From Pyrenochaeta sp. MPI-SDFR-AT-0127 (taxonomy: Eukaryota > Ascomycota > Dothideomycetes > Pleosporales > Cucurbitariaceae): a DNA stretch of 64,000 bases. A program made the position numbers and the translations under genes. The notes below the pieces were generated by a model. That model searched no databases. It saw only the letters and a list, made by a program, of their open reading frames with translations, and was not told where the DNA came from. The stretch lies in assembly GCA_020747015.1 (NCBI GenBank), contig JAGTJM010000020.1:310001-374000 (forward strand), read 5' to 3'. Positions 11,653-23,557 of this stretch are shown here, piece by piece; position 1 is the first letter of the stretch; each line of letters starts with the position of its first letter.

Positions 11653-14505
11653 CTAGTGGAAGCTCAACTCATCCTCACTCTCCTGTCCACTATCATTTAC
11701 GATGCCTCCACCGACTTTCCACCATTCTCTGTTGCCCTGTGCGCAAGTCCTACTGCTGGTTCTTTTTTGCTTGGAGATAGGGCGGCCGGGCGTTTTACCA
11801 AGCTCGTCACCCTCTTTTGTGTCGCCTTGATTTGTTTTTGCACGCTGGCGGTATGGCTGTTTGGTTGAAGTGGAACGTGCGCGCAAGTTGGGGGACCCGC
11901 TTTGGGCACTGGATACTGAGGATGATGAGACCTCTGAGTTGTTTGAGGGGCTAGCAGTTACCCTGTCCGAATCGTCAAGTACCTGAGTCTCGACATACGT
12001 CGGCCGACTCAGGTGTCTCAAGCCACTCTCGAGAGAAGCTCGTGAGCGTTGTGTTCTGAGTCGGGAGGTCAGTGCTTGGATGTCGCTCCTTGGCCGCCTT
12101 GATCGTCGTGGTCCATCCCGATCCTCCTTCTCTTCGGGTAGATCGGGGTAATAGTCGATGATCACAGGTGCAGAATGCGTCATGTGCATACGTTTCGCTG
12201 TTATGACTACCATGGGTGATGGGGCACGGGCCCGTTTGCCTAAAGACGATGTTGATGTGCGCGGTGCCTGCTTGATGGGAGACGATTGTAGAATTGCGTC
12301 CTCTTCCTCGTAGTCAAATGCTGTTGGTCCCCAAATCAGACTATCATTACTGCTTCTTGGCAACTCATCATCTTCGGACGAGTTTGCTTTCTCGTCCTCG
12401 GACTGCAACGGAGTTGGTAAGAGCTCAAGCGCTCGAACAGGTTTTTTGGTTAGGCGTTTGACTTCTTGTTTGACAAACGGAGTGCAAGCCACCCACTCGC
12501 CAATCCCTTCTTCCCACCGAAAACCCCCACTGGCTGATGGCGAGTCATTCTTTGCTGGCGAGTGATTGATAACTAGTCGGCCTTGCGAGCGCATCTTTCT
12601 CTCAACCTCTCGTGCATAAGCCATGTGCTGGACATCGCCTGTGCTGTGGGCGAACTCCAATGCGGATTCCAACGCAACTCGCTTCAGTGTCCATAGCTCA
12701 TGTGAGAGGCGACACCCGGAAAGTGTCATCAATGCTGCAACTAAGCGATGGAGTTGGTCAAACCCATCGTCCTTCCAGATACGTCCAGTACCGCGTGCGG
12801 TTGAGGATATGAGTGACGGCAGGCTCGTAAATATTGATACAAAGTTGACACTAGCCGAAGCATATTGGATAGCTATCCAGTTGACAGAGCTGATCAAAGA
12901 TTGTATGTTCCAAGATATGATCGAGCTGTCCTGGAGACAATTGTCCAGCCGGAGCATAACAGAGGCGAACATCGCCCACAATGCTCGTTGAGCAAAAATC
13001 TGCACATCCTCTGGATCGGCTTGAAGCATTGACATTTCAGTCTTGATATCTTCACGCCCTGAGATAGTGATCGCAATGGCATCTATGGCCCATGTAATTC
13101 GTCTTGCAATGTCTTTGCCAGTGATATCATCACGACTGCTGTTGACAAGTGCAATACTGCACAGGACAGTAAGAAGGCTAGAGAAAGTTGTATTGAGGGC
13201 CTGTCGAAGCTCGTCTCTCGAGGAGGGGATGAAGCGCCGGGCGACAGAGCCAGTGACTTGATCCTCCAGAAGACGTGAATCGGGCAGACCCATGCTAGCA
13301 ATCGTAGCAGTTTCCATGAAGCGTAAAGCGTTTGCGGAAGTGCGATGGTTACTATCCGATATGGCCTGCACAAGTCGATCCCAGATTGGGCGCATACATT
13401 CCGTTGCTAGCCACTCGAGCGGTAACAACTCAAGTGCGATCATGTGTTCCAGGAGGTCGTAGAGCAGGCGATAGCGTCCTGTTCGATCGACAAAACTTTT
13501 AATCATGAACAAATAAGGCGACCTCTGTGCGTCGAACAAATCCGTCCTAACATTGATAGGAATGGGTAAAGGTTCAAGAAGGGAAACATAAGCCAAAAGC
13601 AGATTCTCAGCTTCGTCCCATGCGGCAACATTTAAGCAATGCGTGACCAAGACCGACAAGCTCTCCAGTCCAAGAATTTCGTCCGCAATAGCTTCGCACA
13701 GAAGAGATGTACCGTGTGCTCGAACAACCTGCTTGAAGGGACGCCATCCTTGACCAGCTCTTTGTTCAAATTGCGTCTCGAGGTGGTCGTAGATTTCGTT
13801 TGCGACATCCCTCTCCTCTTCCTCATCCTCTAGCCTGTCTAGCTCCGCAAAGTGTTCCTCAAGTTCGATATATGCTGGCAGTCGCCTCAAGCACGCACTC
13901 ATCAGCGATCTCGTGCCCTTCCACCTCTTCTCGTTGCCCGACATTGTTGCTTGTAGAACATTTGCGTAAGCCTCTGACAGGCCATGTATGAGCTTCTGAA
14001 GGTCTCCCCCTGACACATTTTTCGCTAGTCCTTGATCGATTGTGGCGAGGAGAGGGCCCCGATTCTTTGCGTATTTCTTCAATGGCGAGATCTGAAGCAT
14101 GGGGCTGCTGTGAAACTGAGTTCCTATCCGCGCAATCAGAGGCGTGAATGCAATCTCGCCGGGACGAGAGGCAATCCCAGCGCCTGGGCTACCCCGCTGG
14201 AATTGTGTCCTTTTTACACCGCGACCGCCGTATGTCTTCTTGGAACCGCCCGGCTTTGTGCCTGGTCTCCAGTCCGGGTCTCTCGCTTTCTCGAAGCCTC
14301 GGGGTTTGTGTGCCGGTCGCGTGAAGTTGGTCGTCTTCTGGGGGGAGCCTTTTATTGCGAATGCCGAAGACGCATTTCGCTTTTCTCCGTGCGAGCCTCG
14401 CGGTTGTTCAAGCTCCTTGCGAAGCTTTGCAAGTTTGGAGGACAAGGGGCGAAGTAGACGATTGCATCGTGAAGTGGTCCAGGGGAGATCGTCATCTGCC
14501 GCCAT
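11653..14505 (-). CDS. large conserved-looking protein of unknown function
   Basis: One uninterrupted 950-residue frame starting at ATG 14505. I do not recognise the family. The N-terminus (DLPWTTSRCNRLLRPLSSKL, then Lys/Arg-rich sequence to about residue 105) is basic and disordered. Residues about 110-640 are mostly helical with a hydrophobic pattern (for example LERRDVANEIYDHLE-like stretches and many Leu/Ile heptads), suggesting an alpha-solenoid. The last 250 residues are acidic and Ser-rich with basic patches such as GKRARAPSP. The frame length without introns in an intron-rich neighbourhood, and its orderly domain pattern, argue that it is real. A nuclear scaffold or chromatin role is only a guess from charge pattern. 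Confidence 0.82.
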   Translation of the reverse strand: MAADDDLPWTTSRCNRLLRPLSSKLAKLRKELEQPRGSHGEKRNASSAFAIKGSPQKTTNFTRPAHKPRGFEKARDPDWRPGTKPGGSKKTYGGRGVKRTQFQRGSPGAGIASRPGEIAFTPLIARIGTQFHSSPMLQISPLKKYAKNRGPLLATIDQGLAKNVSGGDLQKLIHGLSEAYANVLQATMSGNEKRWKGTRSLMSACLRRLPAYIELEEHFAELDRLEDEEEERDVANEIYDHLETQFEQRAGQGWRPFKQVVRAHGTSLLCEAIADEILGLESLSVLVTHCLNVAAWDEAENLLLAYVSLLEPLPIPINVRTDLFDAQRSPYLFMIKSFVDRTGRYRLLYDLLEHMIALELLPLEWLATECMRPIWDRLVQAISDSNHRTSANALRFMETATIASMGLPDSRLLEDQVTGSVARRFIPSSRDELRQALNTTFSSLLTVLCSIALVNSSRDDITGKDIARRITWAIDAIAITISGREDIKTEMSMLQADPEDVQIFAQRALWAMFASVMLRLDNCLQDSSIISWNIQSLISSVNWIAIQYASASVNFVSIFTSLPSLISSTARGTGRIWKDDGFDQLHRLVAALMTLSGCRLSHELWTLKRVALESALEFAHSTGDVQHMAYAREVERKMRSQGRLVINHSPAKNDSPSASGGFRWEEGIGEWVACTPFVKQEVKRLTKKPVRALELLPTPLQSEDEKANSSEDDELPRSSNDSLIWGPTAFDYEEEDAILQSSPIKQAPRTSTSSLGKRARAPSPMVVITAKRMHMTHSAPVIIDYYPDLPEEKEDRDGPRRSRRPRSDIQALTSRLRTQRSRASLESGLRHLSRPTYVETQVLDDSDRVTASPSNNSEVSSSSVSSAQSGSPNLRARSTSTKQPYRQRAKTNQGDTKEGDELGKTPGRPISKQKRTSSRTCAQGNREWWKVGGGIVNDSGQESEDELSFH

Positions 14506-17500
14506 GATGCGCGTAATTATGTTTAAAAATTCATATAGTGTTCAAGACGTAATCGAGTAATTCTACTCAAAGATGCTTCGCCATGTGCACAATGGTTGTT
14601 GGGGCGCAATGTTTGTTGACCAACATCGGCGATCGGAGTTAAGAATCATTCTTGGCGCGCAAACATTGCAGCGCTGTCTGCAAACAACACCAACAATTAA
14701 GCAGACGCCTACATGTTGAGAGCGTGGGATGCTGCAAAAATGTTGAAAATACAATGTAGATTTAAAGCTGGCCCATAGCAGAGGTAGAGTACTCGGGCCA
14801 TCCTGTGCAGGAGGCATAAATCATCGCTTTGTCGAGAGCCCTTTACATGGTCTCCTGCAGGAAAATACTGAATGATCAATTACTAAGATTACTCTAAAAG
14901 CAGAAGAACGTGCATACTTGGGAGTCTAACTGGTCCCGATGGACGGTTTGTCTCGTCACCAACGGAAACAGTCACTGAGATGAGACCGGCGTAATCTCCC
15001 TACTTCATTGTACGGTACGTTGGACATGATACCAAAAGAGATCATCAAAGCGCTTGAAGATGCAGGCTGATCCAGACTTACCCACTTCTCACGGGGCTGA
15101 TTGCTAGATCCGGGAATGCAAACCAGGTTGGCGCGCGTAGAGATTGTAAGCCCTATTTTCATCTCCAGAAATCGCACGGGAGAATCCTACGACCCCTGGG
15201 CGATGGCAGCATAGCCCTGAAGTATCGGTATTTGGACATTGAGTCGCTCAAAGCACCCCTTTGCGGAGCACCATCAATGGCATGCAGGTAAGACTCACCG
15301 ATTTGAGCTACATATCTTTGTCTCCCTTCGATTGAACACGTTCCCTAGCCGCAAACTTGCGGCGTTGTGGATCTACGCACGCAGGGAACGAGCCGCTCGG
15401 GACTTTTGCCATGCACACGCCACCCCAGCGCCCTATTGGGCGGCTAAGCGAAATAGTGAGGAGCGGGGAGAAACGAGAAGGAGATTTGACGTTGCGGATC
15501 GGAAATCAGATGCGGAAGGCTCACTGTCGAGCATGAATTCAATCCGTATAGGAAATGAATCAGACATGGCTGCTGGCGGGTGGTCTGCATTGCCCAAGAT
15601 GACGACAAGTCTTGGAACCAAGGTTTGAGGTGCCTGCTCCGAATCTCGTGCCTATCGATACCGGTAGTCTTTCCACACATGTGCCCTTCAGCGTATCGAG
15701 GCCATGTCGCAGGTTAGAACTTGTGGAGGACCTTCGAGCGCTCAGAAGGTTGCTTTTCCAACGGGTTGATAAGCGGCCTAGGCTTTCGAAACACCGAGCT
15801 TTAAGCCGTTGAGCGGGTTTAGAGGCGGGTGGGGCCTGGACGCGCTGGTATTTGGGCATTCGTCATCTGCTTGAAACAACGGTAATTTGACAGCGGCTCT
15901 CAACATGGGCGAACCGCTGCCAGAGTCGCGTCTTTTTGCATGCACAGTGCGTGAGAGTTTTCGGGAAAAGCTAGGGATGAGACAGGTTGGCTCAGGCAAC
16001 GAACGACGTGTGCTATTGCTATTGCAGGAATGAACATTCGTCTGGTTGCAAGCTGCATGCAGTCCAAGCCACAGTTGATGTCTACCCGGGTGCAAGAAAG
16101 ACTACGGAGAATTAAGCGTCTTCTCGCAAATTTTTGCTGGATCCCGCTGAAATGTATCGCAGAGGCGCACAGGCTAACACTTTGCAATTCTGCAGCCCGG
16201 GGAAATACAGCCGTGTATAGATGAAGTCGGTAACTGGCTTGCATGTGAGGCTTGGAGGGTGAATTTGCCGTGGATAAGGCCAAACGCTGTAAAATAAGTG
16301 GCGTTACTTGAGGAGAAGTAGCAGGTTTAGACGGCTCTCTGATCAAACAGATTGGCAGAAAGCACATCATGGCGCCACTCTTGCACTTGAGGCAAAGTTC
16401 CAAGCAAGTGCTGCATGAAAACATACGTTTCCACTGGAGAAATTCCCTGTCACACAAAGGGACATGTGTGACGAAGTTCTGGAGCCGCCTGCGTGGTACG
16501 CCTGTGATCTAGATCAATGGCAGGAATTTGGTGAATTGATCCCGTCTCAGGAATCTGCATGGCCAGCCCAAACCGTGAAGACCAACACCGCTGGCTTCGT
16601 TAATGCGTGCGCCCGCGATCTAAATGTTCTCGATAGATAGCGAGGCGTGCAACAACGGACAGCTCGTGACGGCTTGCCTTTGCCAGGCGAGTCACACAAG
16701 GCCATCGCCAAGGCGTGCAAGATGCTGGTGAGACAGATTCCCCAGGGCTGCCATGACAGCGCGGCGTTCCTACCGGAAACTGGGAAACTGGGTCCAGGTG
16801 GACACGACACAGCGACAACAGATAGTATCATGTATTAAAAAGCATTTGAGATGAGCTGCCGATTGCCGGTAGCGCGTGTGGAAGATTCAAGGCAAAGCGC
16901 CGAAAGGGCTCTACCATCGTACGTATTTTCGTGGCCGTGCCCGGCTGGACTGCCTGGGTGGCTGTGAGCAGAAGACGTCGTCCTGTTGTCAAGCAGAAAA
17001 GGCAAGGTCTGGAGTTGCTGTTGTTCGGTCGAGGTTTTCCCGTCACTCTCCACAATTCCACCCACGTACTGCACGGTGGCAGGGGAGACACTGCCGTGCC
17101 ACGCTGCTTCTGCTGGCGCCGACGAGGTTTGCAGCAAAGGTGATGCAGCGGCGACTGAGAACAGGGCCGTCCCCCGATCGATCGAGGCTGGCAGGGAGAG
17201 GCCAGAGGCGAGGTATGAGGACTGGCTCTCGTTGACCAGAAGCCGTCACCGGCAGCGTGCAACGGCGACGAGGCTGCTGTTTTGCCTGCCGCCTGACCAT
17301 GGCGCCGCCTGCTGGGGACATGTTTGGAGGCAGCCAGGCGGTGATGACGCAGCGGGCGTCGTGGGTGGGCAGAGGATTTTGTTCGGAGCGATGAAACAAC
17401 GACTTCGCTTGTGGCTTGCCATGTCCCGTTTCAGCGCCCGTGTCCTCGAATCCAAAGGCGCCGCTATGCACGCCATCTGGGGGCGCACCCCAGTCCCACC

Positions 17501-18293
17501 CCTGCTAATGGGCACCAGGGGAATCCTCCAATCCGCACGGCTGCCATGCCCGCGATAATCAAACTCAAGCGCTCCCTTTTCCTAGACTACCCACCAAGCC
17601 CGCGTGCAGTCGTCTTTTCCTTCTCTTCACCCAACACACTCGTTGTCTCCAGTCGCTCTTTACCGCCTATATTCCCTTCTCTTCGTGTCGGCCGCAGTGC
17701 GTCTCGCTACCCCACCGGCTTTTTCAATCAATATATCCCCTGGTGCGGATTTCCTGCAAGGACCTATCGCTGCTGGCCAATTCTCCCGACTTTTGGCTGC
17801 TCGCAAAAGTCACCTGCACTGTCGCCTGCGCCCTTGCTTCGTGCTCCATATTACCGCGCCCGTTCTGGTCACTGTCGACGTTGGCGACGCCGTCCCCAAC
17901 GTCAACTGAGCCTGCATTGCGCCGGTCGGCAGCCCTTGTGTCCCGCATCTAAACCCAGTCGTCCCAAGGAATCCCAATCTACCACAAGTGGAGGCTGGTC
18001 ACGACGCACTCTCACCTCAATCACCGCCATCGCGCAGACGCCCTGGTCACTCCCTCGACCACCGATCCGGACCCAGAGCCCTTCTACGGCTTTCCCCGTG
18101 TCCACATCTGTCGTTTGCTGGCCAAGACAGATATCACTCACTACTTATCGCAAAACCCCCCGCTGGATATAGCCCACCCCAGGCCTTCAGCCGACTTCTT
18201 CTAGACTGCATCTCCCGCGGCACAAAGGTTGCTAAATTCTAGTCTGCCCTCTGGACTCTTGCTTACCAACCTTCACCCACCTCCACCGCAACC
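14506..18293. other. gene-poor 3.8-kb region incl. long ferric reductase leader
   Basis: No convincing gene was found. Open frames exist on both strands, but their composition (Arg, Ser, Cys, His) is what GC-rich non-coding DNA gives. A 10-bp inverted repeat (GCAATGTTTG / CAAACATTGC) lies within about 14,600-14,675. From about 17,560 to 18,290 the DNA is strongly C/T-rich with a TATATT near 17,668 and then CACCACCGCAACC directly before the ATG at 18,294, so the last 600 bp are probably promoter and 5' UTR of the ferric reductase. Confidence 0.45.
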
Positions 18294-20262
18294 ATGACCC
18301 TCAACCAAGCCTTGGGAAGTCTTGTCAAACGTGCAGGAGGAGGACATGATGAAGACCCAACCGCCGGGCTTGAGAACATTGACGTTCAGCACTACCTGGG
18401 CTACATCTGGTGGATCATCGTTGTCGTCTTTACCCTCTATCAAGTCATCCTCTACTTCGTTCGTTACATCCGTACTGTCTCATGTCTGAACAACGAGACC
18501 CAGCGGTACTTTGCCATTCCCAACAGTGCTTACGCCCTGTTCAAGAAGCACTGGCTGGATGCACCGCTCTTCCGCACCCGCCACCATCGCGAGTTCAAGC
18601 TCTCGTCTGCTATCGGCATTGGAACCCTACCTAGCCGTCTGCAAACTTTCTTCCTCGTTGGTTACTTCGCAGTAAACATCGGTTTCTGTGTATGGAAGAT
18701 TGACTACAGCAGCTTCTCTGCTGGCGCTGGCGAGCTCCTCAGCCGCTCTGGAATCATGGCTGTCATCAACATGATTCCCCTATTTCTCCTGGCTGGCCGT
18801 AACAATCCCATTATCAAGCTTACTGGTATCTCCTTTGACACCATGAACTTGATTCACCGCTGGTTTGGACGTATTGTTGTGCTTGAGGCTATTGCTCACA
18901 CCGTTTGCTGGATTGCCAACAAGGTTCATACAAGTGAGTTCTCCATGATCTGCTCCAAGAACATCAAACTAACGAGTACACAGAGGGCTGGATTGCCGTT
19001 CAAAAGTCCATCCAGAACAGTGAATTCATCATGACAGGTCTCATTGTAAGTACTCCAAGCTAAATTGTGGATGGAAAAGCTAACATTAGACACAGGGCAC
19101 TGTAGCATTTGTTTTCCTCTTGATCCAGTCACCCTCGCCAATCCGACACTCTTTCTACGAGGTTTTCTTGACCGGCCACATTCTTGGCGCTGCGCTTGCA
19201 GTCGGCGCTGTATGGGTCCATCTCAAGGAACGCCCGCAGCAGCTTATGCTGTACGGTGTTATTGCCATCTGGGCCGCCGAGCGAACCCTTCGCTTCGCGC
19301 GTCTTATCATGCGCAATGTTGGAAATGGCGGTACCAAGGCTGATGTTGAAGTACTTCCTGGCGATGCGCTCCGTGTTACGGTTCGCATGGCCCGCCCCTG
19401 GAGATTCCGCCCAGGCCAGCACGCATACCTCTACATGCCTTCCGTTGGACTCTGGACCAACCATCCCTTCTCTCTCGCTTGGAGCGAGGAAGAGGAAGAC
19501 CTCACACTGCAGAGCGCCATGGCTGACGAGAAGGGCCTCCCCATGAACCGCCAAGACATTCTCGAACACCAAAAGACAAGCATGTCCTTTATTGTTCGAC
19601 GACGCACAGGTTTCACCGACAAGCTTTTCAAAAAGGCTGACTTGTCTGCTGCCGGCAGATTCTCGACTACGGCATTTGTAGAGGGTCCATACGGTAAGTG
19701 CCGAAGCTTGTTTCCCCAGACTCAATCTATCACGATAGATTAAACCAATACTTCACAACACAATCCATGCTAACGTCATATCACAGGTGGCGAAGATCTC
19801 AGCTCCTACGGCACGGTCATGCTCTGGGCTGCTGGTATCGGTATCACTCACCAGGTTCCCCACGTACGTGACATTGTTGCTGGTTACGCCAATGGCACTG
19901 TCGCCACCCGGCGCCTGACACTCGTCTGGATCATTCAATCGCCAGAGCATCTCGAGTGGATCCGAACATGGATGACGCAGATCTTGGCCATGCCTCGTCG
20001 TCGCGAGATTTTGAAAATCCTTCTGTTCGTGACTCGCCCACGAAGCACGAAAGAGATTCACTCGCCCTCTTCAAGTGTCCAGATGTTCCCTGGCAGGCCT
20101 AATGTTCAGAGCCTGATTGATCAAGAGATGCAAGAGGGCATTGGCGCTGCTTGTGTCAGCACCTGCGGCACTGGCGGATTGGCAGATGAGCTTCGTCGCG
20201 CCGTCCGTATCCGCGAGACGCAGTGGAATGTCGACTTCCGTGAGGAGTCCTTTTCATGGTAA
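18294..20262 (+). CDS. ferric reductase (FRE-type transmembrane oxidoreductase)
   Basis: Four exons: 18294-18933, 18984-19045, 19096-19693, 19787-20262 (591 residues). A first membrane helix (IWWIIVVVFTLYQVILYF, about residues 42-60) is followed by the ferric-reductase transmembrane block. Histidines in NLIHRWFGR, AIAHTVCW, FLTGHILG and VWVHLKE fit the bis-heme ligands. FRPGQHAYLYMP and HPFSLAW form the FAD site, AAGIGITHQVPHV the NADPH site, and CGTGGLADELR the C-terminal nucleotide motif. The enzyme passes electrons from cytosolic NADPH through FAD and two hemes to extracellular Fe(III) or Cu(II) for uptake. No N-terminal signal peptide or long extracellular domain is present, so it is a short FRE form. 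It may work with the siderophore transporter at 47.6-49.5 kb in iron supply (inference). Confidence 0.92.
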
Positions 20263-23200
20263 ACACCGCCTTCTCTGCAATGTCCTTGATTCCATCTCTC
20301 TGGTATACCCTGTCCTCACGACTTATCTTGTCATGTTCGCTGTCTCTACGTCTCTTCCGCCTTGTTTTGCGATCTAGTCCGACCTGGAAGATATGTTGGA
20401 TCTAATGAGAACATACTCTGCATCTACTTCACTGTACACATTAACTTATTTTCTTACGATGTTGTGGCCTCAATATCGCCCTTTTCCATCACACACTCCT
20501 TGTATCTTGCCATGGGGCACAGGCACGAAGACAAAATATAGGTGGGCAAGAGTTCCTTAGGTAGACGAGGCTTGCACCAATGTCAACACATTACCACCAC
20601 AATCATTTTCCATCTAGTTACACTGAGTAAGGCAATGCTCAAGGCGCTGAAGCGATTTCTTTAGGTCTCATGTGTACATATTAGGTATCACTACCTGTCC
20701 ATGAGAGACAGACATCAAAAACAAGTCGATGTTTAAGCATTACCTTCTTTCACATGCTGGTGCGAATTAACCTTCATCCTAGCAGCGATCGCGGCGCCTC
20801 ACATTCCTCAACAGGTTGCATTCCAACCCCTTCCTGACCTGCAAAAAGCCTCCTGTCAACTCAGCCCTAATCGCTGCATTAGCACACAATCTCTCTTCAC
20901 CACAAGCAGCCTGGAACCAAAAGACCTTGGAGCAAATAAAGGAGCAATATGCCGTGCGACAACGACGCGTATTGTTCTATTCGACACGAACTGATCGGTG
21001 ACAAATACCACAAGCTTTTCTCGCCATGGCGTTGATTCTTACTTCTCTCACCTAATCGCACTTTGCAGCCCTCCTTGCACCCTACCTCGAAATGGCCGCA
21101 GCCACACCCCCAAGAGCCTATAGCCCGAGGCAGGAGTGACGCAATGCAAGGGCGTCAAGCACCACTGCTGCCCGAGCAACGAACTCGTTGAGACGTAGCC
21201 TGACGCCCCCGATTGGCAAAACCCCACCACCTCTGGTCCGGCTGTTTCGCAATCGCTACTTTTTTCCTGAGCACTGGATGATGTTGAATGGGAACGCGCG
21301 TTTGTGGTCGAAGGTGCTGTAGATGACGAGGCCTCGCAGCTTCTTGAAGGTTTCGGAGCTACTGTGGAGACCCGAATGTGCGTGCACGTATGGCGAACTT
21401 TGAATTTCGGGTAGGAAACGGTGGGCTTGCAGCGGGTATGTTCCAGGTATGAACACTGTTGCTGCGTGTGTGTACACGAAAATCACTAGGCCGTAAGAGT
21501 ACTTTGGGCAAGATGTGGCTGGCTGCGCTGTCAGTCTGTAGGGTCTGGCTGTGCAAAGTACGTGGGAGGTATCAAGTTGTGTGAATGTGCCTCTAACTAT
21601 CAGGTGTGAGTAAACTCATACGATGGTGTGGTTTGAAAGGGAGCTGCCATGAAGGTTTGCACGCATGCGACTAACGTGAATGTACGTGAAGCCTTCCTTT
21701 CGTCTAGGTGACCTTGATTCAGGACGTATGTCACCGCACACCTGTTTCACAGCATCTTGTGTAGGCTACGATGGCGTCCTCAACCGAATAGTCCGTAGAT
21801 CTGCCTCGATCGATTACCGTGCGGGTCTAGACCTCACTGACAATGCCCAACGGTCCTGCTTGCCGCCGTAATGGTTGTGTTGTATAATCATCGCATTGGC
21901 TAATAGCACAGAATATCTTGCACGCCGCCTCTCCCGCTGCTTGTTTAGAGCTTGAAAGGCTTGAGCAGCATACTGTAATACAATGACTGGCTCGTTTGTG
22001 CATGGTCTTGTCTGGCGAAGCGGAAGTCAAAGCGTGAAGTGAGTCGTACGGCCCGTCTTCCTTGTCTTAGCTCCACCTTGATATCACAACGGCGTGTCTT
22101 GCGGGCTTCTAATCAAGCTCTGCGATGGCCGTTGGAGCTGCACCGTTGCTCAGATCCGTCCAGGCTCTTACTCCGGTCCAGATCAATGCCCAAATCAACC
22201 CCATCCGTGCGCCCCGTCTCATCCTTTTCGACAGTGATAGAGTTTGCTGCGCCTCGGACAATTAATCAGGTATTTGTCAACGTTTGTTGATAATCGTTAT
22301 CTCGTATAGCGACATCCAAAGGATCAATCATGAGGCTCGCCAGGGTGGAGCGTTGCTTTTATCCACTTCAACCGTGCTAGTCTAGACCTTCCCTACGTAG
22401 TAATCGCCGGACCGCCTCCCTGCCACTCATGAACTTGGAAACTTTCGCTTCCGTACCATGGGTGTTTCTGTAAACAGCATGCGGTAGTGTGATGTAGCCA
22501 CATCGGTACTTGGAGGGTGTTCTCCCTGTACCTACCTGCCTAGCCGAGGGCGGTGTGGAGTGCATACAATCTGAAAGAGTAAATTTTACCTAGATCCGGT
22601 GATGTCACAGGCAGTAGTAACGATGAACGGCAGTGCAGGTGAATTTGTGGGGCTGCATCATTTGTTTAGATGAGGTTCCGTGGGGTACATAGATTGCTTA
22701 CCTGTGGCATGAGCAGAACGGGTGGTACTTGTGTGGTAGCGAGTACACGTGTGTATGTAAGACCGTTAAAGAACCTTCTCAATGGGATATAGGGCTGTGA
22801 GTCAAATATGACAGATCTGGAATGGCGATGAGAATGGCGATGAAAGGCCCGAATGAGCGGTGGCAAACATACCCTGCCATCGTTGTTGGGGGTCTTTGGT
22901 AGCGAAAATGTAGGTGTATGTGTATGTATGACAATTCGGACGCACAGCAAGGCATACCATCCGCCGAGAAAGATTCAGAATATTGGCACAATGTATCGCA
23001 ATAGAAGGGCCGATCTAGATTATGGAGTCAGAAAAGCTACTGGTGTGACTGGAGGCGGGATGAAGCCCCTTTCAAGCGGGTAGTGTCATCATATCAACCT
23101 TGCCATGCTTCATCGCCAAGTTTATCGAGGTAGCGCCGCTACCGCGATGATGCTGTCTCAGGCATCTGGACATGAAAGGGTGTGGGAGACGCGTGTGGTG

Positions 23201-23557
23201 GTGTCTTCAGATTGCTGCTGAGGATCGTGGCCTCGAGCTTGGGGTGAGCTGGCAGCGTGTTATGTGATGAAACGGTCAGGATGACAGTGGACTCCGGTGA
23301 GCCGAGAGAACGTTCGCTGTGTGGTGACGAGCTTCTAACTTGCCTTTTGAGAAGCACTATCGATGATGTGCCCTACATTCTTAGACTTATTTGGTCGTGT
23401 GAGTCCAAAGATGCTTCTCTCGGACTTGAAGTTCCATGCGAGAGTAGATGAAAGTTTATCTCAGATGTACAGCCGTTATTCTAGCACTGGTCAAGAGAGC
23501 AAGTGGAAGGCCAGTTGACAAGCACAAGGGAACATCAATTGAAGCTCTGACACATTG
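20263..23557. other. gene-free 3.3-kb region
   Basis: I found no frame here with a recognisable domain or believable splicing. TG/TATG-rich patches lie around 22,735-22,765 and 22,908-22,930. It separates the ferric reductase 3' end from the 3' end of the racemase-like gene. Confidence 0.4.

Noticed and set aside
15900..16457. 185-codon minus-strand frame
   Set aside because: Cys/Ser/Leu-rich with no motif or splice support; looks like chance in a gene-poor interval.
17411..18172. 253-codon plus-strand frame before the ferric reductase
   Set aside because: Arg, Pro, Ser and Cys-rich composition from C/T-rich DNA, no domain, and it lies where the leader of the ferric reductase is expected.
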